Shown: positions 1 to 7,548, counted from the first letter of the stretch. The stretch: 21,416 nucleotides of DNA from Natrialbaceae archaeon Tc-Br11_E2g1 (GCA_001564255.1 LKNC01000008.1:1-21416); one strand, 5' to 3'. Notes: generated by a model not told the origin, from the letters alone. Program-made: numbers and translations.

Positions 1-114
1 GGGGAGTGCGTTCCGGACGGTCACGCGTTGGGCCGTCTCCCGCCGGTTCGTGAGCGTCACTGTGACGAAGGTCACGCCGTCGCGTCTGTGGACGGCGGTC
101 TCGACTGTGACCAT
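1..114 (-). CDS. Partial hypothetical protein (N-terminal 38 codons)
   Basis: A leftward frame opens with ATG at 112-114 and stays open to the window edge. The peptide starts MVTVETAVHRRDGVTFVTVT and continues with a threonine-, valine- and arginine-rich beta-like stretch. The start is chosen because a TATA box lies 23-30 bases upstream, the spacing of leaderless haloarchaeal mRNAs. It follows the mcm gene in the same direction but has its own promoter. I do not recognise a function, and the rest of the gene is outside the window. Confidence 0.6.
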   Translation of the reverse strand, partial: MVTVETAVHRRDGVTFVTVTLTNRRETAQRVTVRNALP

Positions 115-136
115 ACCCACACTCGCCGCGTTTCCC

Positions 137-144
137 GGTATAAA
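137..144 (-). promoter_or_regulatory. TATA box of the partial gene at 1-114
   Basis: The plus strand reads ggtataaa, so the minus strand has TTTATACC, 23-30 bases upstream of the ATG at 114. This suits a leaderless transcript starting at or next to the start codon. Confidence 0.6.
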
Positions 145-192
145 CCTCGAGGTACTGGCGGTGAAAATCCGCCAGGAGTTTCGCCGACAGTA

Positions 193-3100
193 TCAGGTCG
201 TCCGCAGGTGGTCCGTGCTCGGCTCGTAGACCTCGCCTTTCTGTTTGAGTTTCTCGATCTCGTGTTCGGCTTTCGAGCGATCCATGCCGATCTCGTCGGC
301 CCGGTCCAGGACGACGTCGACGGGCGCACCCTCGTCGTACTCCTCCTCGACGTCGGCGATCAGCCCCTTGATGTTCTTGATCCGGTCACGCTGGGATTTC
401 GAGGTGCCAGCCTCGACGATGTCCGCGTCGAACTCGCCCGTCTCGGGATCGACCCCGATGTCCTGCAGACACGACTGGACGATGTCGATCACCCGTTCGG
501 CGTCCTCTCGTTCGACGGTGTCCGACAGCCGCACGCGGGCACTCGCCTCGGAGAGACGGACGAGCGCCTCGAGTTTTCGAGCGGTGACGGGAACCGGGGC
601 GTCCTCGTCCGACCCCTTCAGTCGGAGGTCGACGTAGAAGTCCCGGATCGCCTCCTGGGCGGCGTCGGTCATCCGCGGGTGACAGTTCTGTTTCGCGTAG
701 GCGACGTACTTTCGGAGGAGTTCGGCGTCGATCTCGGGGTCGACCTGTTCGGTTACGGCATCGATCTCCGCATCGGTTACGTCCATGGAGTTCATCTCCC
801 GTCTCTGGGTCGTCAGCTCCCCGGCGTAGTTCGTGTTGATGATGTGTTCTGCCAGGTTGCGGTCTTTCTCCTCGTCGGGCTGGTCTGTGACCGTAAAGAT
901 CAGGTCGAACCGGGAGATCAACGCCGGCTCTAAGTCGATCTGCTCGCCGATCGGCTCGTAGTGGTCGAAACGGCCGTATTTGGGGTTTGCCGCCCCCAAG
1001 AGTGAACAGCGGGATTTGAGTGTCGCATTTATTCCAGCTTTACTTATGCTTATTTTTTGCTGTTCGAGGGCTTCGTGCATGGCAGAGCGGTCCTCGGAGT
1101 TGTGGACGACCATCCCATTCGCGACGAAGTTGTGCGTTCCCTCGACGGTGAGATCGTAAACGTACTCCCAGCCGTCGCCGTCGATCCGTCGAACCTCGAC
1201 GATCTCCCGTGGTTCGACGTCACGAAGACTCGAGGTGGCGGACGGTTCTACAAGTACGGTACCGCCGTCGGCTACGGCGGAGCGATTACAAGGAGCCAGC
1301 GTGTAGTCACCAGGCTCGAGGTCTGCCGCCGGAAGTTCGACGACGTTCCCGTTCTGGTAGACAAAAAACGGATGATCCGCTGTCGATCGAATCGAGTCCC
1401 CGTCCTCTGTGACGACCTCGATCAGTTCCGAGGGAGCCTCGTACTGATGAATAGCCGTGACCGGTCGCTCGACGATCGCACCGTCCCCGGCCATCGTCCG
1501 GACGGATAACTCCACGTCGCGGATCGTCCGACCGTTCTCGACTTTTTCGACGGTCCCTTCGGCTAACGCATCGTGGGCCAGGTCACCGATAGTTTCATAG
1601 CCGGTAGATGTAGAGACAATTGAGTCACTCGTGACACACCGCATCTTGTCGAGTTCGTCGACCGCCGCGATGCCTTGATCGGCGAGAACTAAAGCGCCGG
1701 CCTCGAGGGTCCACTGCTGGCCGTCGCCGAAGTCGTCGCGTACCGCAGCAGCCGTGTTGTGGGTGACGATACCGTTCGCGAGGAAGTTGTGCGTCTCGGG
1801 GACGGTGAGGTCGAATAGCTCTTTCTCTCCGGTATCGGCCGCTGAAACGACCTCGTCCCAAGAGGGTCCAACGTCGATCGTTTCCTCGAGTTCGTCCGGT
1901 TCCGTGACTGCGACGGAGTCACCCGGTTCGATTTCGGATATGGGTACCCATTCAGAGCCATCATCTGTGTCGATCAACACCGGGGTATTTCTCGATGCTT
2001 CGAGTTCCCTGCCATCTGCAGTCTCGAGACGGCGACACGGCTTTGCCGGCATTCGCCACACGTGGGAGGTTTCACGCGTCTCGAGTGTGTTGGCGCTCCG
2101 ATCGAACGTGTAGAGAGGTATTTCGTCTTCGACTGCAGTTTCGCTATCGACTGGCTCCGGGAGTCGTTTCTCGACGATGTCCCGAATCTGCTCGAGTCCG
2201 TTCTCCGTATGAACCAGCGTATCGCCGGTGACACAGAGACCTGCCGAAGAAGAACCCTTACCGGACGTATAGACAGATCGAGGGGCGATATTCTGGATAT
2301 ACCCGAGCATCTGGGAATTGTGAGAGACGACACCATTCGAGATGTAGTTGTGCGTACCTTCGACCTCGAGGTCGTACACCCACTCATACTCGGGTTCACT
2401 CGTCTCGATAGAGATGATCGAGTCGGTCGTTGCCCGACGACAGTGTACACCGCCGTCGGCGATCGCGCCATCCGATACCTCACCGGAGAATCTCCCTCTG
2501 GGCTCTACCGCGACGGCATCACCGACGGACAGTTCGTCAGCACGGATCGCTTCGTAGCCATCGGCCGGGTTGAAGACGAACAGCGGGTGTGACGGCGTCA
2601 CCTCGAGTTCTCGTCCACTCGAGGTTTGCACCCGATACATTTGCTCGGGTGCTTCACGTTTCCAGACTTTCGTTGCCCGTTGTGGGACGATCGATCCGTC
2701 TTCGTGCAGAGACGGAACCTCGATATCGATCTCATCGTACCAGCCGTCGTCGATCGGTTTCGGGTCTTCGAGGTTCGACTCGACGAGTTCGCGAATCGGA
2801 ACGTCTCTCCCGTCTGCGAGGGTCACATTCGTGTCCCCGGAAACGCATTTACCAGTACCTGGATCCCCGATCAGGAGCATGTGCAGGTCCCCACGGATCC
2901 TCGAGCCATCCGGCAACTCCTTGGTCACGCCCGAAAAGAGCTGGAGTATCATCGCGAGTTTCTCCTGGTCGTAGCCGTAGATGGCGGGGGCGATGGAGGC
3001 GACCATCTTCTCGTAGATGTCGGGTGAGGTCGAGAGGTCGACGATCTCGGCTTTGTCCTCCTCGGTGATGTCCATGTCCTCGAACTGTTCTTCGTCGATG

Positions 3101-3846
3101 TCGACGGAGATTCCCTCCATGTAGAAATCGAAGATCGGGGACTTCTCGCCCTGATTCGTCTGTTGTTCGAGGCGTAACACACCCGTCGTGGCGACGTGGT
3201 CGCCCGGTGTCACCTCGCCGGTGATGTCGTCTTCGACCTGGACGTCGATGGCCTGTGGGGTTTCCCCGCCGCGCAGGCCCTCGGGGCTTTCCTGGATGCG
3301 GAGTTTCTGGGCGTCGACGAACTCCGATTGGTCGAAGTTCACCCGGAACGGACCCTGGCGTTCACAGCCCTGACACTCGTGGGGTTCCTGGAAGTCGCCA
3401 CTGGACTGGGGGACCCGATTCAGGGTGCCACAGAGCTGGCACTCGAAGGCGGCTTCCTCGATTTTCGGGCGGACGTCGGTGGCCTTCCGGACGATCCCGT
3501 GGGCCTCGACGAGCTTGTTCATGTGCTCGGCTCGGATCTCACGGATCTCGGGTGACTCCGTCTCGGGGAGGTTCCGGACGCGGACGTGGGCCTGCCCGAG
3601 GCTCACGTCGATCGGAAGGTCGTACAGTCTGAGCGCCTCCTCGGCGTACTGGCCGAGCTGTTCGGGCTGGTTGAGATAGTCGTCTGCCAGGTCGGGGGCG
3701 AACCGATAGAGGTCCTGCCAGTCGACGTACAGCGACCGCTGTTCGTTGGGGTATCGTTGGGCAAGCTGTTTGATCTCGCTGTCGTAGTAGTTCCGGAAGA
3801 ACTGCTCGAAGGAGTCGACGAGTTCTGAGTTTCCCGCTTGCGCCAT
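193..3846 (-). CDS. mcm: Replicative DNA helicase MCM, interrupted by three inteins
   Basis: 1217-residue precursor of the hexameric replicative helicase. Removing the three inteins leaves about 700 residues, normal for haloarchaeal MCM. Visible parts in precursor numbering: N-terminal domain with a CxxC...CxxC zinc site (C136, C139, C158, C161); Walker A GDPGTGK at 327-333, completed by S511 after splicing; Walker B with D730-E731; arginine finger SRFD at 978-981; C-terminal winged-helix region from about 1150. The start is set by a TATA box 25-32 bases upstream. rfcS lies nearby in the same orientation, making a replication neighbourhood. The inteins sit in the Walker A loop, in the segment between Walker A and B, and just after Walker B, so an unspliced precursor should lack ATPase activity (inference). 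Codon use in conserved extein stretches beside the inteins is unusually AT-rich. Confidence 0.97.
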   Translation of the reverse strand: MAQAGNSELVDSFEQFFRNYYDSEIKQLAQRYPNEQRSLYVDWQDLYRFAPDLADDYLNQPEQLGQYAEEALRLYDLPIDVSLGQAHVRVRNLPETESPEIREIRAEHMNKLVEAHGIVRKATDVRPKIEEAAFECQLCGTLNRVPQSSGDFQEPHECQGCERQGPFRVNFDQSEFVDAQKLRIQESPEGLRGGETPQAIDVQVEDDITGEVTPGDHVATTGVLRLEQQTNQGEKSPIFDFYMEGISVDIDEEQFEDMDITEEDKAEIVDLSTSPDIYEKMVASIAPAIYGYDQEKLAMILQLFSGVTKELPDGSRIRGDLHMLLIGDPGTGKCVSGDTNVTLADGRDVPIRELVESNLEDPKPIDDGWYDEIDIEVPSLHEDGSIVPQRATKVWKREAPEQMYRVQTSSGRELEVTPSHPLFVFNPADGYEAIRADELSVGDAVAVEPRGRFSGEVSDGAIADGGVHCRRATTDSIISIETSEPEYEWVYDLEVEGTHNYISNGVVSHNSQMLGYIQNIAPRSVYTSGKGSSSAGLCVTGDTLVHTENGLEQIRDIVEKRLPEPVDSETAVEDEIPLYTFDRSANTLETRETSHVWRMPAKPCRRLETADGRELEASRNTPVLIDTDDGSEWVPISEIEPGDSVAVTEPDELEETIDVGPSWDEVVSAADTGEKELFDLTVPETHNFLANGIVTHNTAAAVRDDFGDGQQWTLEAGALVLADQGIAAVDELDKMRCVTSDSIVSTSTGYETIGDLAHDALAEGTVEKVENGRTIRDVELSVRTMAGDGAIVERPVTAIHQYEAPSELIEVVTEDGDSIRSTADHPFFVYQNGNVVELPAADLEPGDYTLAPCNRSAVADGGTVLVEPSATSSLRDVEPREIVEVRRIDGDGWEYVYDLTVEGTHNFVANGMVVHNSEDRSAMHEALEQQKISISKAGINATLKSRCSLLGAANPKYGRFDHYEPIGEQIDLEPALISRFDLIFTVTDQPDEEKDRNLAEHIINTNYAGELTTQRREMNSMDVTDAEIDAVTEQVDPEIDAELLRKYVAYAKQNCHPRMTDAAQEAIRDFYVDLRLKGSDEDAPVPVTARKLEALVRLSEASARVRLSDTVEREDAERVIDIVQSCLQDIGVDPETGEFDADIVEAGTSKSQRDRIKNIKGLIADVEEEYDEGAPVDVVLDRADEIGMDRSKAEHEIEKLKQKGEVYEPSTDHLRTT
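1099..1638 (-). other. MCM intein 3 (180 aa mini-intein after Walker B)
   Basis: Residues C737-N916. It begins CVTSDSIVSTSTGY directly after DELDKMR and ends with GTHNFVANGMVVHN before serine S917. Block B is STADHP (821-826) with histidine H825. Its C-terminal block resembles that of intein 1 (WEYVYDLTVEGTHN against YEWVYDLEVEGTHN). There is no endonuclease domain. The insertion point is five residues after the Walker B glutamate. Confidence 0.93.
1756..2235 (-). other. MCM intein 2 (160 aa mini-intein, atypical block B)
   Basis: Residues C538-N697. It starts CVTGDTLVHTENG after SSSAGL and ends with THNFLANGIVTHN before threonine T698. No endonuclease domain fits in this length. The block B region reads EASRNTPVLI (616-625), where a TxxH motif is expected. 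No histidine is present at the catalytic position; threonine or asparagine occupies it. The terminal His-Asn and Cys1 are intact, so splicing is still plausible. Confidence 0.92.
2317..2847 (-). other. MCM intein 1 (177 aa mini-intein in Walker A)
   Basis: Residues C334-N510 of the precursor. It begins CVSGDTNV after GDPGTGK and ends with GTHNYISNGVVSHN before serine S511, the +1 nucleophile. Block B is TPSHP (417-421) with the usual histidine, and the penultimate residue is His. About 60 residues separate block B from block F, leaving no room for a LAGLIDADG endonuclease, so this is a splicing-only mini-intein. It separates the Walker A lysine from the following serine. Both junctions agree with the codons (Cys codon at 2845-2847, Asn codon at 2317-2319). 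Confidence 0.93.
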
Positions 3847-3870
3847 TGTGCCTGGGTAGGGTCGCGATCG

Positions 3871-3878
3871 GGTATAAA
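3871..3878 (-). promoter_or_regulatory. mcm TATA box
   Basis: The plus strand ggtataaa gives TTTATACC on the minus strand, 25-32 bases before the mcm ATG at 3846. This suits a leaderless mRNA and supports the chosen start. Confidence 0.65.
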
Positions 3879-4070
3879 TGGTGGTATGGGGCCGGCGGGG
3901 AGTCGGGGAGTCTTTCCCACCGGATCGGGGCCAACAGATTCATATACCAGTTTCGCTCCGTGTACGTACGGAGTCTGCCCTGCCAGGCCGACCAACCCCC
4001 CATCGGAAGGCATGACACGGACAGGTGATCGAGGCGTGTGGCGAGACGCCGCTGGTTCTGTACTCGAGGG
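3879..4070. other. Spacer upstream of mcm
   Basis: No convincing gene. It holds upstream elements of the mcm promoter and one rightward TATA-like motif, catatacc at 3941-3948. That motif would start a transcript near 3970, giving about 100 bases of leader before the small ORF at 4071. The short frame from the ATG at 4012 ends after 20 codons and looks random. Confidence 0.4.
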
Positions 4071-4310
4071 GTGAATACGGGTCGGCCGGAACCGATCCTG
4101 ATCGAGGTCCTCGAGGTCCTCACCACACTGGTCGCCGGGGTGCTCTCTAAAAAGCGTCCGGAACCCACCCACAACGACCGGGCGATCACCACCCACAACG
4201 ACCGTCTCGAGGAAGTTACACGGATCGTGAGCCAGGAGTTGCCGGCCCCGTTCAACGTCGCGGAAGGGATCCTCGAAATCACGGCCGAGACCGCAGTGGG
4301 TCGGTCGTAG
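4071..4310 (+). CDS. Small hypothetical protein (79 aa), doubtful
   Basis: A rightward frame with a GTG start and about 80 percent G or C in third codon positions, as in the neighbouring real genes. It encodes a helix-rich peptide with segments such as ILIEVLEVLTTLVAGVLSKK and VSQELPAPFNVAEGILEI. It ends 4 bases before the convergent rfcS stop. An upstream GTG at 4038 would add an arginine-rich stretch that looks non-coding. No promoter sits at leaderless distance, and minus-strand frames are also open here, so coding status is uncertain. No family recognised. It contains an 8-codon direct repeat (THNDR twice). Confidence 0.4.
   Translation: MNTGRPEPILIEVLEVLTTLVAGVLSKKRPEPTHNDRAITTHNDRLEEVTRIVSQELPAPFNVAEGILEITAETAVGRS
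4167..4204 (+). repeat. In-frame 14-base direct repeat with 24-base period
   Basis: acccacaacgaccg occurs at 4167-4180 and again at 4191-4204. The period of 24 bases is exactly 8 codons of the small rightward ORF, giving THNDRAIT then THNDRLEE. Confidence 0.85.
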
Positions 4311-4314
4311 ACGG

Positions 4315-5304
4315 CTAGTCGTCCTCGAGTGCGAGCGCCGCGAGCATCGCCTCGAGTTGTAAGCGTTCGTTCGCACCCTCCGTGATGCGGTAGTCGACCT
4401 CGCCGAGGCGCTCGAGTAAGCGCACCGTCGCCGTCTCGGGCAGGTCGAACTCCCAGGCCGAGCGGTGGAGTTGATCGATGACGTCGCCGCCGGCGAGTCC
4501 CCGGTCGGTGAGGAGGGTCTCGAGGGTGGCACGGGCGGCGGTGAAGTCGCCGTCGATGGCCTGTTCGACCATCGCCTCGACTTCCTCCGGACGGGCGGTC
4601 GAGGTGATCGCGAAGACGGCGTCCTCGTCGACGACTTCGCCCATCACGGCGGCGGCCTGCAGGCCGTTTATGGCCTTTCGCATGTCGCCCGCGGCGGCGT
4701 AGACGATGGCATCGACGCCGTCGTCGGTGACGTCGATATCCTCGTTTACCGCGATCTCCCGAACCTGGGCCTCGATGGCCGCCTCGGAGAGTTCGGTAAA
4801 CCGGAAGACCGCACACCGGGATTGAATGGGGTCGATAATCTGACTCGAGTAGTTACACGAGAGGATAAACCGGGTGTTGTTCGAGAACTGCTCCATCGTC
4901 CGGCGCAGGGCCGACTGGGCGTCGCTCGTGAGCGCGTCGGCTTCGTCCAGGAAAATGATACGGTGGTCGTAGCCGCCAAACGAAGAGCGAGCGAAGCTTT
5001 TGATCCGATCGCGGACGACGTCGATGCCTCGCTGGTCGGAGGCGTTCAGTTCGAGGAAGTTCTCCTGCCAGTCGTCGCCGTAGAGTTCACGGGCGACGGC
5101 CTGTGCTGCGGTCGTCTTTCCGGTTCCGGCCGGCCCCGCGAACATGAGATGGGGGAGGTCGTCCGTCTCGACGTACCGTTTCAGCCGCGGGACGATGTTC
5201 TCGTGGCCTTTGACGTCCGCTAGACGGTCCGGTCGGTACTTCTCGATCCAGATCTCGGTCCGCCCGCCCGCGGCGTCCGGGGGCTCGGCGTCGGCTTCGC
5301 TCAT
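4315..5304 (-). CDS. rfcS: Replication factor C small subunit (clamp loader)
   Basis: 329-residue AAA+ protein that, with the large subunit, loads the PCNA clamp on primed DNA. Visible: RFC box [18 protein letters not shown] near the N-terminus (17-34), Walker A GPAGTGKT (57-64), Walker B IIFLDEAD (116-123), the SRC motif with the arginine finger (162-164), then the RFC lid and C-terminal collar region. The start MSEADAEPP is chosen over a much longer open frame because homology begins at residue 17 and a TATA box lies 25-32 bases upstream. The length fits the family. The gene is divergent from the bactofilin-like gene and is close to mcm in the same orientation. Haloarchaea usually have more than one RFC small subunit; I cannot say which paralogue this is. 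Confidence 0.95.
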   Translation of the reverse strand: MSEADAEPPDAAGGRTEIWIEKYRPDRLADVKGHENIVPRLKRYVETDDLPHLMFAGPAGTGKTTAAQAVARELYGDDWQENFLELNASDQRGIDVVRDRIKSFARSSFGGYDHRIIFLDEADALTSDAQSALRRTMEQFSNNTRFILSCNYSSQIIDPIQSRCAVFRFTELSEAAIEAQVREIAVNEDIDVTDDGVDAIVYAAAGDMRKAINGLQAAAVMGEVVDEDAVFAITSTARPEEVEAMVEQAIDGDFTAARATLETLLTDRGLAGGDVIDQLHRSAWEFDLPETATVRLLERLGEVDYRITEGANERLQLEAMLAALALEDD

Positions 5305-5328
5305 ATCCACGCGAACGGACGGCCCGAA

Positions 5329-5336
5329 GATAAAAC
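5329..5336 (-). promoter_or_regulatory. rfcS TATA box
   Basis: The minus strand reads GTTTTATC, 25-32 bases before the rfcS ATG at 5304. It is part of a compact divergent promoter region shared with the rightward gene at 5407. Confidence 0.6.
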
Positions 5337-5374
5337 GACCGAAGGGTGTGCCGGGAGTCCTGTCACCCACACAC

Positions 5375-5382
5375 CATTTAAG
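5375..5382 (+). promoter_or_regulatory. TATA box of the bactofilin-like gene
   Basis: catttaag lies 25-32 bases before ATG 5407 but only 10-17 bases before ATG 5392. The spacing therefore favours the second ATG as the leaderless start. Confidence 0.55.
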
Positions 5383-5406
5383 TCGACGTCCATGGTGGGC
5401 GTGTGT

Positions 5407-6507
5407 ATGTCCGTGACCGTACCACCCGGACGGCTCACAGTCGTCGCGATCGTGCTCGTGGTCGTCCTCGGCACCCTCCCCGTCGCCGTCGCTCAGGACC
5501 GCTCTGAAGTCGGTGGCAACGTCGTCGTCGCGGAAGACGAAACCGTCGACGAGATAACTGCCGTCGGCGGGAACGTGGTCGTCGACGGCACCGTCACGGG
5601 TGAGGTAAGCGCCGTCGCGGGCAACGTCTACGTAAACGGCGACGTCGGCGGCGACGTCAGCACCCTCGGCGGGAACCTCGAGGTCACCGGGACCGTCGAC
5701 GGCGACGTCGGCGGCGCGGCGGGAACCGTCCTCGTCGCGGAGGGTGCGACGATCGGCGGTGATCTCGGCGTCGGTGCGGGCACAGTCGAACTCGATGGGG
5801 CGATCGAGGGCGACGCGGCGATCGGCGCGGACACGATCACGCTCGGCGAGACGGCGGCGATCGGTGGCGACCTGGACTACGCCGGCGACCTCGAGGGTGA
5901 CACCGCCGCCGTGGCAGGGGAGGTGACCGAAGAGGAGAACATCGGCCCGACGGGCTTCGGGGTCTCGGGGCCCGGCACGGAGGTCGGTCCGCCCCTCGAG
6001 CCACTGACCACGTGGCTCTCGACGGTCTACACGTTCGTCCTGAACCTCGTCCTCGGTGCACTGTTGCTCGCGGTTTTCCCCCGCTTTTCCGACGGCGTCG
6101 TCGACCGCGTGGCGACCGATCCCGTCCGGAGTGGACTCGTCGGTCTGCTCGCGCTGGTCGGGGTGCCGATCGTCCTCTTCGCGGTCGCGGTCACGATCGT
6201 CGGAATCCCGTTCTCGATCGTCGGCACGTTTGCCTTCCTGTTCGTGATCTGGATCGGAATCGTCTACGGCCGTTTCGCCGTCGCCGCCTGGCTCCTCCGG
6301 GAAGTCGGCGTCGACAACCACTGGCTCGCGCTCGTCGCCGGACTGGTCGGGGCCGTGATCCTCGGGTGGGTTCCGATCCTCGGGGGCGTGCTCAACTTCG
6401 TGATCTTCCTGCTCGGACTGGGCGCGCTCGCACTCGGGCTGTACACCCACCGAAAGCGGGGTCGGGAGACGCCCACTGACGCGCCTGCCGGCCCCGCGGC
6501 GGAGTGA
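5407..6507 (+). CDS. Bactofilin-like beta-helix protein with signal peptide and C-terminal membrane domain
   Basis: 366 residues. Residues 1-30 form a hydrophobic signal-like segment ending AVAQ. Residues 35-175 are repeats rich in Gly, Val and Asp (such as [35 protein letters not shown]), the pattern of bactofilin or polymer-forming right-handed beta-helices. A Gly/Pro linker (179-200) leads to four to five hydrophobic helices (about 208-224, 242-288, 306-322, 328-346) and a basic tail THRKRGR. With a signal peptide, the beta-helix should face outside the cell, unlike classical cytoplasmic bactofilins (inference). The start is chosen by TATA spacing; the alternative ATG at 5392 adds five residues. 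Function unknown, possibly an envelope scaffold. Divergent from rfcS. Confidence 0.85.
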   Translation: MSVTVPPGRLTVVAIVLVVVLGTLPVAVAQDRSEVGGNVVVAEDETVDEITAVGGNVVVDGTVTGEVSAVAGNVYVNGDVGGDVSTLGGNLEVTGTVDGDVGGAAGTVLVAEGATIGGDLGVGAGTVELDGAIEGDAAIGADTITLGETAAIGGDLDYAGDLEGDTAAVAGEVTEEENIGPTGFGVSGPGTEVGPPLEPLTTWLSTVYTFVLNLVLGALLLAVFPRFSDGVVDRVATDPVRSGLVGLLALVGVPIVLFAVAVTIVGIPFSIVGTFAFLFVIWIGIVYGRFAVAAWLLREVGVDNHWLALVAGLVGAVILGWVPILGGVLNFVIFLLGLGALALGLYTHRKRGRETPTDAPAGPAAE

Positions 6508-6509
6508 TG

Positions 6510-6583
6510 CTCTCGGACGTGACTGTGTGAAGATTCTCACCACTCCGGGACGGCGAGAATCTCTCACGACTTACGTCCGAGAG
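6510..6583. repeat. 74-base nested inverted repeat (hairpin)
   Basis: The outer arms ctctcggacgt (6510-6520) and acgtccgagag (6573-6583) are perfect reverse complements. Inside, agattctc (6531-6538) pairs with gagaatct (6555-6562), and gtga (6527-6530) pairs with tcac (6564-6567) across a one-base bulge. The loop is 16 bases. It fills almost the whole space between the bactofilin-like stop (6507) and the possible first start at 6591. It may be a terminator or processing structure, or a small mobile-element remnant. Confidence 0.8.
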
Positions 6584-6635
6584 TAGATCGATGGCCGAAC
6601 GACGCCCTCAAGTTCCCCTCGGCCCGAACTCGACC

Positions 6636-6848
6636 ATGCGCGTGACCGTCGACGTCAAAGGCGAAGGGGAACGGGAGGTCGACCTCGAGGCCCTGCCGAC
6701 CACCGAGGCGACCTACGAGGACCTCCTCACCGAAGTCGACCTGAGCCCCCACGAGGTGAGCGTCCTCGTCGACGGCCGGCCCGTCCCCGAAGACGGGCCA
6801 GTCGAGACCGACCACGTCACCGTGTTGCGCCTGATCAAAGGTGGGTAA
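6636..6848 (+). CDS. samp2: Ubiquitin-like small archaeal modifier protein, SAMP2 type
   Basis: 70-residue beta-grasp protein ending in LRLIKGG. The C-terminal Gly-Gly is the conjugation and thiocarboxylation site. The core SPHEVSVLVDGRPVPEDGPV and the C-terminus closely resemble Haloferax volcanii SAMP2, which is attached to lysines by the E1-like UbaA and also serves tRNA thiolation. The ATG at 6636 is preferred because it matches the known N-terminus and length (SAMP2 is 66 residues). An in-frame ATG at 6591 would add 15 residues (MAERRPQVPLGPNST) without resemblance to the family. No clear TATA box precedes it, so it may be read from the upstream gene past the hairpin. Confidence 0.88.
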   Translation: MRVTVDVKGEGEREVDLEALPTTEATYEDLLTEVDLSPHEVSVLVDGRPVPEDGPVETDHVTVLRLIKGG

Positions 6849-6930
6849 CCTCGAGTGACCGGGAGAAAGGGGACGGTTACAGCCGGGTAGCAACGACATA
6901 ACGACCCGTGTCGGCGGCCACCGATCGGCC

Positions 6931-7548
6931 ATGTGGCCATGGGAACACGCAGTCGTCGGATACGTCGCCTATTCGGTGTTCTGTCACCTCTACTACCGGG
7001 ACTCGCCGGGTGGCCTCGAGGCCGCCGCGGTCGTCTTCGCCTCCCTCTTGCCCGACCTCATCGACAAACCACTCGCCTGGGAGTTCGGCGTCTTCGAGTC
7101 GGGGTACGCCCTCGGTCACTCGGTTTTCTTCGCGGTCCCGCTCGCGATCGTCGTCGGCCTCCTCACACGGTGGCGGGGGCGACCACGGGCCGGGATCGCA
7201 TTCGGCGTCGGCTACCTGCTTCACCTGCCGGCCGACGTCTACTACCCGTCCTTGCGTGGTGGCTCCCCCGCCTACGAGATCGTCCTCTGGCCGGTCGTGA
7301 CGACCGGGCCGGGTGGTGGCCACGACCACGGTGGCTTCCTCGAGCGGTTTTCGACCCTCTTCGAGGGCTACCGGGCGGAACTGCTCTCGAGTGACCCCTC
7401 CTACTACGTCCTGGCACAGCTACCCGTCGCCGGCTTCGCACTCGCGTTGTGGCTCTACGACGGCGCACCGATCGCCCGCGAACTGCTCGCGGGGAGCAAA
7501 CGGGTTCTCGCCGGACACGGGAAGGACTCGGGTCGGGACCCCGAGTGA
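6931..7548 (+). CDS. YdjM/DUF457-type membrane-bound metal-dependent hydrolase family protein
   Basis: 205 residues with the family features: an N-terminal MWPWEHAVVGY with histidine, SLLPDLIDKP (about 39-48), GHSVFF (about 62-67), and a later LLHLPADVYYP with His and Asp. These conserved His and Asp residues on membrane helices are the basis for the predicted metal-dependent hydrolase name; no substrate is known. Four or so hydrophobic segments are visible, including one near the C-terminus (about 163-174). It starts 82 bases after samp2. A weak TATA-like gacataac lies at 6895-6902. It converges with the ParA-like gene, with 9 bases between them. Confidence 0.8.
   Translation: MWPWEHAVVGYVAYSVFCHLYYRDSPGGLEAAAVVFASLLPDLIDKPLAWEFGVFESGYALGHSVFFAVPLAIVVGLLTRWRGRPRAGIAFGVGYLLHLPADVYYPSLRGGSPAYEIVLWPVVTTGPGGGHDHGGFLERFSTLFEGYRAELLSSDPSYYVLAQLPVAGFALALWLYDGAPIARELLAGSKRVLAGHGKDSGRDPE

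Noticed and set aside
28..933. Long rightward open frame of 301 codons
   Set aside because: It lies antisense to the C-terminal part of mcm, has no recognisable domains, and is a GC-rich mirror frame of the real gene.
5305..6567. Open frame extending rfcS about 420 codons upstream
   Set aside because: The extension is antisense to the bactofilin-like gene and is charged low-complexity sequence. RFC homology and the TATA box fix the start at 5304.
6591..6635. Earlier start of samp2
   Set aside because: The 15 extra residues do not resemble SAMP2 N-termini. Kept as an alternative only, since no promoter decides.
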